Positions 58,901-64,000 of a stretch of DNA of 64,000 bases are shown here, in pieces. Location of the stretch: NCBI RefSeq assembly GCF_963576615.1, contig NC_088712.1, positions 27,681,870 through 27,745,869 of the forward strand. Direction: 5' to 3'. Each line of letters starts with the position of its first letter. Within the stretch, counting starts at the first letter, position 1. Under the pieces are notes generated by a model. It was not told the origin of the DNA. It saw only the letters and a program-made list of their open reading frames with translations, and ran no database searches. The position numbers were made by a program, and so were the translations under genes. Source of the DNA: Watersipora subatra (lineage: Eukaryota; Bryozoa; Gymnolaemata; Cheilostomatida; Watersiporidae).

Positions 58901-61900
58901 AATGACCAGTCATGCTAGATGCATTACAGCTACGAATTTTTACTAATTTTAGTTCTATGGGCTTTGGGTGATTGTTATTGAACAATGATACTACTGAAAT
59001 GCATTATTCTTGTTTTATCAGAAATAATGATGCCGCAAACTGTAATAATATTGCTAAATCGGCCGAGCCGGACACGCTCACGATCTTTGAAAAGGGCTGA
59101 AAATGTTTTCCTTATCCATTCTGCAACCCTTTTGTAGTATTTTTCATGGCATCAGCTAATGTAAAGTTTTATGATGATTAATTAGGTAACAAAACATTTT
59201 TATAGATGGTGTGGTTCAAAAGCTAGGGCGTTTCATGTATATGCACACCTGTCAAATATTAGGTTTTGTCAAATACGTTATTACGTTCCAGTAAAGAAAT
59301 TAATTTGGTAACGAAAGAGTTAATTATGCGCATACTTATTACAATAAGAGTGCAGAGAAGGAAAAGATGATGTGCTGAGTTTACAAGTTTAGATAATAAC
59401 AGGCTTGTGTTAAAGTATTGTCTACTGTAAAGTGTCTCTGGATACAATTACTATGATATACGGTTTTTCCACCTTATGAATTGGAACATGATGATTTTTT
59501 TCACCTCACCATACAAATTTTTTTCACCATACGAGTTCATCAAAAATTTCACCGGATTTCAAATTTGGCAAGATTATAACAAAAACATTGCAATGCTGTT
59601 CGCCGAAAATATTTTCGCAACACCTGAAAGAGACATGATGACCGATTTCTCTCAGTTCATCAATTCTTGTGTGTAAAATGGTAATATTTTCCCTTTAAAA
59701 CCGGTAACAAAATTGGAGTTGCGATCCTTTCAAAAAGAATAATTCAGTGGTCAGACAACTTTTCTTAACTCGTTAACAAAAATCCACTTCATTACAAAAA
59801 CAGCAGCATTCGGCTATCAGGTTGAATGAGGTTTTAATGAGACCAGCTAAAATTATAGGCCATTATATTAAAAACAAATAGAAAGTTGAAAATCAGTAAA
59901 GTATATAAAAATTCATACCAAAACTTAGCTTTAAGTTTGCGTTTAGTAAGCTAAACTTATTTAAAGTGAATTCAAAGTTTATGTTATACGTGCCTCTGTC
60001 TTGAAGGTAAGCACTCGCTACGACACGCACTACACAGCACATTGCAACATTACATTGTATTGCAGACCATAACCAATAAATACACTAAATACAATAAAGT
60101 TACTGTAGGTAAGTATAGTTACTAAGGTTAACATACTATTTTGTTACTCATTTTTAATATGTACGGCACTTATATAAAAAATTTTGATGATTCATACCAG
60201 GGGATGTTTGCATTATATAATTACTATAGTTTCTACACCCCTACATATGATTTATCTACATACGATGTCAACCCTGGAACAGATCAAAATCATATTCTGA
60301 GGGTGCGCTGTATATTATATATGTTTTGCATATGAGAGCTGTAAAATGATAAGGTGAGAAGATGCTATTTGTCTAGCATCTACAGTATGACCTATTGACC
60401 TTTTACCTGTTCATAAAGGAGTTTTTCCGACATATTAATATTTATGCTGGTGTCACCAGAAATTTTAACCAAACCTTTAAATCCTTAAAACGCCATAATT
60501 TTTATAACAAATTAAATTGAATAATATTATCAGTATTTGTATGTTTGCTGCTACAAGGTAGCACCCATCTTCAACATAATTTAATTATAAGTTCTGGTTG
60601 TAATCAAAAATGATTTATTTAGAAAAGGAAATTCTTGTGATGACCTTCGCACATGAGAATGCTTAACTGAACCTTTTTTGTAGGCAGATAAGTGTTCAGT
60701 CTTAAGAGTAAGTCCTCATATATAGGGGACTACTATCTGAGGGTATTCATCGCCTGTTATTTGGTTGCCCAGTAGTAACCAGGCTTTTGTAAACAAATGT
60801 TTTGTGTTTCTAAGGGGTCATGGAAAATCCACCAGCACGAATAATAAACACATTTGGTACAAGGTTGTTTAGTTCCTCAGAAACAAATTTTTTTATCTAT
60901 TTTAAAAATAGAAAATGTTTATAATATTTTAATAAATTTTTCGCCGATTTTATGGCGATTCTTATTTGTCATATTGGAATTACCTGAGCCGTTGTATTTC
61001 ATTCGCTGTTAGTCCACATAAAGTTACTCTCATTTGGTGATAAATTAGGTTAACCCTTTCGCGGGCAGTGCGACGTTTTTGTCGCTTTGCGATACGGCTG
61101 CTAATGGGCAGTGCGACGTTTTTGTCGTTTCGGTAACGTATTTTATTATTGCCGTTTCTGGTTAGCTAAATGCTGTTTTTTGTTTACTTTTTTTACCAAT
61201 AGCAAGCTACAATATAGTAGTTTAGGTTAGCCTCAAAATTTGACTTCAAGGTTGAAAAAAAACGATCGTTTTTAGCAGTGATGAATAAATAAACTTTCGA
61301 AAAAAATTAGAAAATTGTTCTAAATAATTTATTCACTTTTATTTTTCTTGTTTCGGTTTTAGCTTTTATTTACCGAATTTTTTGAGAGTTTGACTTTAGT
61401 TTACCGTCATGGCGATTTTTAAAACAACCTTCCGAGATTATTCTAATAAAGCAAGTACTAGTACCGAAATTACTAAGAGATTCAGAGCTGACAGTGACTT
61501 TTTAGATTTAGTAGCAAGAGATGACAGTGAATCAGGTTTGAATTGTGATTGTAATGACTTTAAATCTGGAAGTGACAGTGATAAAAAGGCTGGTAGCAGT
61601 AATGATGAGGATGTGAGTAGGAGTGATGCCAGTGCCTGGCAGAATATAACCAACATAAACAGAGATAAATCTCCTACAATTCAGCAGTTTATAGCAGTGA
61701 TAGGCCCAGTATTTACTCTAGTAGATGCTCAACCAGTAGAGTATTTTGAAAAGTTTTTTAAGCCTGTCAATCCAGGAAGTACATTTTTGTGGGAGCTCTT
61801 TGTTACACAAACAAGTACATGGTGCAAAGACTGTGATGTGGGCCTTTGTAAAGGAGAATGCTTTTGAAAATATCATTCGTAAATAGACAATTATTATGAA

Positions 61901-63523
61901 AAGCATATATTTTATGTTATACATTTTTATTTGTTTATAATATATATATGCCTATAGACATATACATGTATACATATGCACCTTTAAACATAGATGTATG
62001 CACATAATAGCACACAGAAAAGTGTATGAACCTTTTAAAAAAAATTGATATTTTGGAAAATTAATTTGCCCATGGGAGTCTGATTTAGTTTTGAAAATTC
62101 GCCTGCGAAAGGGTTAAAGAACAAAACACAGCATATAGTTCCAGTGTATAACCACTTGTTTTGTTGATTCTCATGAAAATTTTGATATTTTGCGATCAAA
62201 GTATCAAAACATAGAAAGTGACTCATCATTTCATTACTGAGAGCTCTGATGTAAATTAGGTATTTCCTAAGAGAAAATAATTTCTGTCTGTAAGCTTGTG
62301 TGCGATAAATTGGACTTATCTTTGTTAGGTCCAAACTTGTAGAAAAGTTATGCTCACTATGTATTTGTTTGAGCTGTTGCAGAAGTTATGCTCACTATGT
62401 TTTAAGATTGAGCTGTTGCAGGAGTTATGCTCACTATGTATTTGTTTGTTTGAGCTGTTAGAGGGGTTATGCGCACAATGTATTTTTGAGCCATTTGAGG
62501 ATTTATGCTCACTATGTATTTGTTTGAGCTGTTGCAGGAGTTATGCTCACTATGTTTTTAGTTTGAGCTATTAGAGGAGTTATGCTCACTATGTATGTGA
62601 TTATGTTAGTTCATGTGCGTATCTTGTAGTGCTAATGAGGCCTACCGACAGGAGAATCTGCGTTGCACTGAGTTTAGTAAGAGAGTGGAGGAACTTTCCT
62701 ACCAAAAATCTCACCTTGATAAAGAAATCTCGGAATCACAGGCTAAAGTTCTCGCGACAGAGGGGCAACTGCAGCAGCTACGCGAGCACCTAAGAGACAA
62801 AGATCTTGAGATCAAGGTGAGGACTGTTTTAGCTCGGAGGTCGTGAGGTTATATATACTTTTCTATATGTTGTATGCTTGGGTCGTCTAAAGGCCTGGGT
62901 CCTCCAAAGGCATGGTTACAAACACACATACAATTAGTTGCTGACATATTCTGTAGATATTTGTTGTGACTACATCCACCGATGTTACTAAATGTTGTTT
63001 TGACAAATAGATTGATCTATGAGATTTCGCTTCATGGGTGTGAAGACTATGCCATCTTTCCTATACTCTCCAATTTGCTTATTGAAGTTTAGGATGTTTA
63101 TTAGCCAATGTGGATTATCAAATATCTATTATCTAATACAGATTTACATTATTATTAAGATTATTAACAGATTATTAAGATATTGTTAACAGATTAACAA
63201 TAACATTAGTGCAGCCATTTGTATTGCTATATTTGTATTATTCATATTATTCCGTATTATTATTATATTCGTATTCCACAAGAAAAAAATGTTATACGTT
63301 TACAAGGAAAGTACAAAGATGCTATAAGTTGGTGACATACATTGTCTCAATTGTTTTGATAGAATGTTCTAATTTGTAACACGTAGTAACCATCGTATCG
63401 CTGTTACAAGCATCTTTCTACATTGTTTTAGGAGCTGCACTCAGAGATACTCGCTGCCAAGCAAACCGCTGCTGAAACAATTTCGACCACTTCTCTTGCC
63501 GACAACAATAAAATTCTCGAGCT
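40726..63523 (+). CDS. Kinectin / ribosome-binding protein 1 family protein (11 coding exons, 3' incomplete)
   Basis: Exons 40726-40918, 41170-41211, 46826-46956, 47741-47893, 48948-49070, 50863-51087, 54185-54352, 55359-55469, 56945-57099, 62630-62816 and 63432-63523 join in phase into 526 codons plus 2 bases. Residues about 9-32 are a hydrophobic anchor (FTILVGCMVTVVVAGAVMAI) followed by a basic stretch (VQKKKR) and an acidic serine run, the N-terminal plan of KTN1/RRBP1. A lysine/proline-rich linker with KSILHNKDEVPLVQPEEV follows. A Thr/Ser/Pro region and a long coiled coil (LTEQVEKLQMALESEK, RRLQQLHEQHRAEV, MRTQLRVVEAELKDQQ) then run to the edge. These ER-membrane proteins bind ribosomes, microtubules or kinesin. 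Which of the two it is cannot be told, because invertebrates usually have one co-orthologue. More exons must lie to the right. Confidence 0.82.
40957..40995. repeat. TA microsatellite in a palindrome
   Basis: (TA)n is flanked by TTGAGAA and its complement TTCTCAA, in the kinectin-like intron after the first coding exon. Confidence 0.85.
41170..41211 (+). CDS. Kinectin-like exon 3: acidic serine microexon
   Basis: A 42-nt exon encoding VIDSESSEDSSEDE, a likely CK2-type phosphorylation stretch. Phase 1 on both sides, so it can be skipped without a frameshift. The acceptor is GTAATCTTTAG and the donor GTAGGA. Confidence 0.7.
41488..41775 (+). repeat. MITE-family internal fragment
   Basis: Nearly identical to 36344-36660: GTCAAACACACCTCACCACT, then the TTATCATTTCATATGGAGCA block and CAAGAGTCATTTCTCTTTGC. 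It has no ends. Confidence 0.85.
43636..44085 (+). repeat. MITE-family left end and interior
   Basis: It begins TACCGTAACACCTTGAGATA, then ACAAGCTTGATGCATTC, the left end of the TA-flanked family. It then shares the ATGATCTGCAATAAAATATA and CATAAACTTTAAGTGAATTT blocks. The right end is missing. Confidence 0.6.
44213..45185 (+). repeat. Two tandem CCCGG-box composite elements
   Basis: GTGCTACCCGGCGTTGCCCG at 44221 and GTGCTACTCGGCGTTGCCCG at 44695 each open a copy (about 44213-44615 and 44690-45180). Both are preceded by the same TATATAAGTCTATATATAGA run. The second ends with a tRNA-like tail (AAGATCAAATCC, 45055; CATACTTTGAGAAATATATA, 45148). Confidence 0.75.
45185..45290. repeat. Palindromic TATATAGG/CCTATATA repeats
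   Basis: Short self-complementary units of AAGCCTATATATAGATATAG type extend from the end of the composite element. Confidence 0.7.
45498..46752. mobile_element. TA-flanked MITE, full copy 2 (1255 bp)
   Basis: TA|CAGTCATACTTCGACTTACG at the left and CGTAAGTTGAAGTATTACTG|TA at the right are 20 of about 22 matched inverted bases, with TA on both sides. Subterminal GCTCGTAT-type motifs recur at both ends (45540, 46638, 46665, 46700). No transposase frame is seen. Confidence 0.88.
46826..46956 (+). CDS. Kinectin-like exon 4
   Basis: Acceptor TTTACTCCTACAG. It encodes KLAKAKASLSVGDSQHSQQ through EVPPIKVK (phase 1 to 0), with donor GTGAGT. It begins only 74 bp after a full-length MITE (ends 46752). 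Confidence 0.8.
47741..47893 (+). CDS. Kinectin-like exon 5
   Basis: 51 codons in phase 0 on both sides between CGCTTATAG and GTACAAG. PRKRALSKSILHNKDEVPLV resembles the conserved linker of the KTN1/RRBP1 family. Confidence 0.78.
48148..48890 (+). repeat. 44-bp minisatellite, about 17 units
   Basis: The unit is GAGGTGTTGACTGTATGTTG then AGAGCGTGTAAAGGTTTCTTACTA. Units differ at GCGTGTAA/GCATGAAA/GTGTGTAA and at CTAG/GTAG, in a partly alternating order. It ends 58 bp before kinectin-like exon 6. Confidence 0.93.
48948..49070 (+). CDS. Kinectin-like exon 6
   Basis: 41 codons, PTNSMTSSDPDPTPPVEDS through LPVKHTPD, low-complexity linker. Phase 0 on both sides. Acceptor CTGTTTTATAG, donor GTGAGT. 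Confidence 0.75.
49140..50075 (-). repeat. Full-length composite element, inverted
   Basis: The tRNA-like tail is at the left (GTGGATTTGAACTCACAAAG, 49229) and the box at the right (TTACCCAGGCAACGTCGGTC, 50038). It is about 935 bp. Middle parts match 23236-24312. Short frames (49488-49783) are within it. Confidence 0.7.
50095..50470 (+). repeat. Composite element, short form
   Basis: AATTCCCGGCGTTGCACCGG at 50097 opens it. The tail GAGATCAAATCC (50378) and CAAACTTTGAGATTTATACA close it. It stands head to head with the inverted copy at 49140-50075. Confidence 0.7.
50470..50775 (+). repeat. 19-bp minisatellite, about 15 units
   Basis: The unit TACATGTATACAGTATATA is repeated and starts directly at the end of the composite element. 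It ends about 90 bp before kinectin-like exon 7. The long ORFs on both strands here are repeat translations. Confidence 0.92.
50863..51087 (+). CDS. Kinectin-like exon 7
   Basis: 75 codons, TLVSTNAATLSAVIASTSPA, KGKKKSRMAGVLESIDQSEL and LLVEELIKRQSPALWEKQ. It ends the linker and opens the helical region. Phase 0 on both sides. Acceptor GTTGTTTTGCAG. Confidence 0.82.
51340..51590 (+). repeat. 13-bp minisatellite, about 19 units
   Basis: The unit CTTCATGGCTCCC is nearly invariant. Because 13 is not a multiple of three and no frame contains a stop, long tryptophan/proline-rich ORFs appear in all three forward frames. I do not regard them as genes. Confidence 0.95.
53371..54085. mobile_element. 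Foldback element family, copy B (double)
   Basis: The arm AGATTTTAGTAGATTTTATC, AGAAAGTATCAG, then AGGTGATCTGGCTGCCAGGA (from 53392) recurs inverted at 53700-53760 and again at 53950-54075 (TTTTAATCTTGAAACATCCT, then AGCAGTCAGATCACCTCAAA). It looks like one foldback element plus an extra adjacent arm. Confidence 0.7.
54185..54352 (+). CDS. Kinectin-like exon 8: coiled coil
   Basis: 56 codons, SRVTDLTEQVEKLQMALESE through KAQMQEMQ, with clear heptads. Phase 0 on both sides. Confidence 0.85.
55128..55803 (+). repeat. Direct repeats flanking kinectin-like exon 9
   Basis: About 130 bp starting ATCATTTTTATCAAAATTAG (55138) recurs at 55634, about 495 bp later, with a few changes. A second pair, GTGATTTTATTAGCCTGCAA (55579) and 55758, overlaps it. 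Exon 55359-55469 lies between the 130-bp copies. Confidence 0.88.
55359..55469 (+). CDS. Kinectin-like exon 9: glutamine-rich coiled coil
   Basis: 37 codons, RRLQQLHEQHRAEVQGIQQA through HSSQLRE. Phase 0 on both sides. The donor GTCTTT is weak. It sits between two direct repeats of about 130 bp. Confidence 0.8.
55885..56505. mobile_element. Foldback element family, copy C
   Basis: Left arm GTTTTAGATGATTTTACTGT, then CAGGATGTTTTAAGATTAA (from 55939). Right arm CGATTTTAATCTTGAAACAT, then CCTAGCAGTCAGATG (56370-56405). Outer segments carry GATAAAATCTACTAAAATTT, as in copies A and B. Confidence 0.68.
56533..56825. repeat. TA-rich microsatellite
   Basis: TATATATTTAATATA-type sequence of about 290 bp ends 120 bp before exon 10. 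Confidence 0.9.
56945..57099 (+). CDS. Kinectin-like exon 10: coiled coil
   Basis: ENQRLRQVLPNTDEMAQMRT through CQELSSRLS, phase 0 in and 2 out. Acceptor CCGCATGTTCAG, donor GTCAGC. Confidence 0.82.
57137..57767. mobile_element. Inverted-repeat transposon with TTACCGTAAGTCC ends
   Basis: TTACCGTAAGTCCTCATGCT, then CAAGCCGTGCGGCTTGT, at the left is mirrored at the right (ACAAGCCGCGCGGCTTGAGC, then ATGAGGACTTACGGTAA), over about 38 bp. A TA/TA target is possible. The interior has higher GC than its surroundings, GGGCGCGGCTTGTCATT repeats and an unidentified frame (57467-57658). It starts 37 bp after exon 10. Confidence 0.8.
57955..58340 (-). repeat. tRNA-like dispersed repeat, tandem pair
   Basis: CATTCAGCTTGGTAGACC (58247 and a diverged form at 58020), CATCTGCACCAGTTGACTGC and CTTTGGGTATATCTGAATAA occur twice, about 240 bp apart. 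The last 70 bp are nearly identical. Confidence 0.75.
58590..58785 (-). repeat. Inverted tRNA-like element tail
   Basis: GGAATTGAACTCGCGTGCTT (58710) and CTAACCACTACACCACTGAA (58748) are the complements of a B box and an A box, and are among the best preserved in the window. Confidence 0.65.
58800..59175 (+). repeat. Dispersed repeat, copy 2 of 2
   Basis: Diverged copy of 20150-20520: CAATGACCAGTCATGCTAGA, GCTTTGGGTGATTGTTATTG, AATAATGATGCCGCAAACTG, CATGGCATCAGCTAATGTAA. Confidence 0.65.
59176..61050. other. Gene-free intronic stretch
   Basis: Part of kinectin-like intron 10. It contains an inverted MITE-family fragment (about 59900-60140) and no supported exon. The frames at 59476-59676 and 60141-60335 are AT-rich and unsupported. 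Confidence 0.45.
61055..62113 (+). mobile_element. Internally deleted piggyBac transposon
   Basis: TTAA (61051-61054) precedes CCCTTTCGCGGGCAGTGCGA. The right end GCCTGCGAAAGGG is followed by TTAA (62114-62117), an exact piggyBac-type target duplication. The subterminal motif GGGCAGTGCGACGTTTTTGT is repeated at 61074 and 61108. A transposase remnant lies inside (61409-61867). Total 1059 bp, against 2-3 kb for an autonomous element. Confidence 0.92.
61409..61867 (+). pseudogene. piggyBac transposase, N-terminus fused to cysteine-rich C-terminus
   Basis: The 152-codon frame keeps the acidic serine-rich N-terminus (DSDFLDLVARDDSESG, DSDKKAGSSNDEDVS) and the start of the conserved domain (QPVEYFEKFFKP). 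It then jumps to the family's C-terminal cysteine-rich motif (WCKDCDVGLCKGECF). The whole DDD catalytic core is deleted, yet the frame stays open across the junction. It cannot catalyse transposition. The retained zinc-binding end might still bind DNA. Confidence 0.85.
62346..62600 (+). repeat. About 40-bp tandem repeat, 6 units
   Basis: The unit GTTATGCTCACTATGTATTT, then GTTTGAGCTGTTGCAGGA, ends about 30 bp before kinectin-like exon 11. Confidence 0.9.
62630..62816 (+). CDS. Kinectin-like exon 11: coiled coil
   Basis: T completes AGT, then ANEAYRQENLRCTEFSKRVE through RDKDLEIK. Donor GTGAGG. It lies 5.5 kb downstream of the previous exon, after the piggyBac element and a 40-bp repeat array. 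Confidence 0.82.
63432..63523 (+). CDS. Kinectin-like exon 12: coiled coil (last seen)
   Basis: ELHSEILAAKQTAAETISTT through NNKILEL, phase 0 in and 2 out, donor GTAAGT. No further exon is seen before the window ends. Confidence 0.8.
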
Positions 63524-64000
63524 GTAAGTCAAGATTCTCTCAAGCAAATATCTTATTTGCAAGTGATTTGTAGGAAGAGGTACGATGTATTTTTGTGATA
63601 TTCAGATGCAAAGAGATGATTTCAACGAATGACAACTATTGTTAAGATATGCCGTGAGTTAGGTTGACACAAAAGAATTTGAAAATATTGGAAAAACAAG
63701 ATGATATTACTTGAAATTGGAGCTGAAAATAAAAATTTTGAAATCTCAACAGAAAATCATTCAAAAATAAGGAAGAAACTTGCTAAAAAAAAATTTTTTG
63801 TTGAAAATAGAGAATTTAGAAAAAAACAACTGTGTAGAATGAGAATAGGGTATAAAAAGAGGCGAGTTTTTGCCAATGAGTGAGTGATGGATGCTTCTAA
63901 GCACAAAGATGAAAGATGTATTTGATGTTTGAAGAGAAATAAAAACCAATTTAATGTGTTTTTTATATGTTCAAGCTATTGTAAGTTGGAGCTAATATTC

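Noticed and set aside
62035..62334. Minus-strand 99-codon ORF
   Set aside because: It overlaps the right end of the piggyBac element and adjoining AT-rich intron; composition is non-coding and no domain is recognised.

Overview
This is a 64 kb piece of an AT-rich, intron-rich animal nuclear genome. Every recognisable gene is split into short exons with GT-AG introns. The non-coding DNA is packed with minisatellites, inverted-repeat (MITE-like) DNA transposons, tRNA-derived dispersed elements and retroelement fragments. The two recognisable orthologues (DNAJC17 and a kinectin/RRBP1-family gene) and the style of repeats suggest an invertebrate, probably a lophotrochozoan such as a bryozoan, mollusc, annelid or brachiopod. 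The sequence alone does not fix the phylum. There are no bacterial-type operons, CRISPR arrays or prophages.

Layout. Positions 1-142 (minus) hold the last coding exon of a gene I do not recognise; its stop codon lies on the first three bases of the window. About 0.2-10.7 kb is gene-poor and full of repeats. It includes two DNA transposons with terminal inverted repeats (6831-8202, about 8250-9262) and a retroelement fragment carrying what reads as a complete type I hammerhead ribozyme (6045-6090). A 34-bp minisatellite of about 35 units (10.7-11.9 kb) abuts the promoter of a compact three-exon gene at 12102-18065 (plus). Joined in phase, its exons encode a 136-residue secreted protein: a signal peptide, a spacer of about 21 residues ending in an RxxR site, and a nine-cysteine TGF-beta/activin-type cystine-knot domain. 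There is no prodomain. TATA box, CCAAT box and poly(A) signal are all visible.

DNAJC17 occupies 19812-40236 on the minus strand in eight phase-consistent exons (312 aa; J domain, coiled coil, RRM). It converges on the TGF-beta-like gene. Head to head with it, across a short shared upstream region (40237-40717), starts a kinectin/ribosome-binding-protein-1 family gene on the plus strand. Eleven coding exons of this gene are seen from 40726 to 63523 (N-terminal membrane anchor, basic/acidic linker, long coiled coil), and it runs off the right edge.

Mobile DNA in the introns includes: a TA-flanked MITE family with two full-length copies (36182-37323, 45498-46752) and several fragments; an internally deleted piggyBac element with exact TTAA flanks (61055-62113); a hAT-like element nested in a tRNA-derived repeat (26785-27693); long foldback elements (21683-22481, 29040-29700, and a family at 25.2, 53.4 and 55.9 kb); a decayed LINE reverse transcriptase (38.9-39.9 kb); and a widespread composite element that begins with a CCCGGCGTTGCCCGGG-like box and ends with a tRNA-like module running into TA microsatellites.

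The most notable observations are the prodomain-less TGF-beta-like ligand and the hammerhead ribozyme. All calls come from reading the sequence; no database search or transcript evidence was available.
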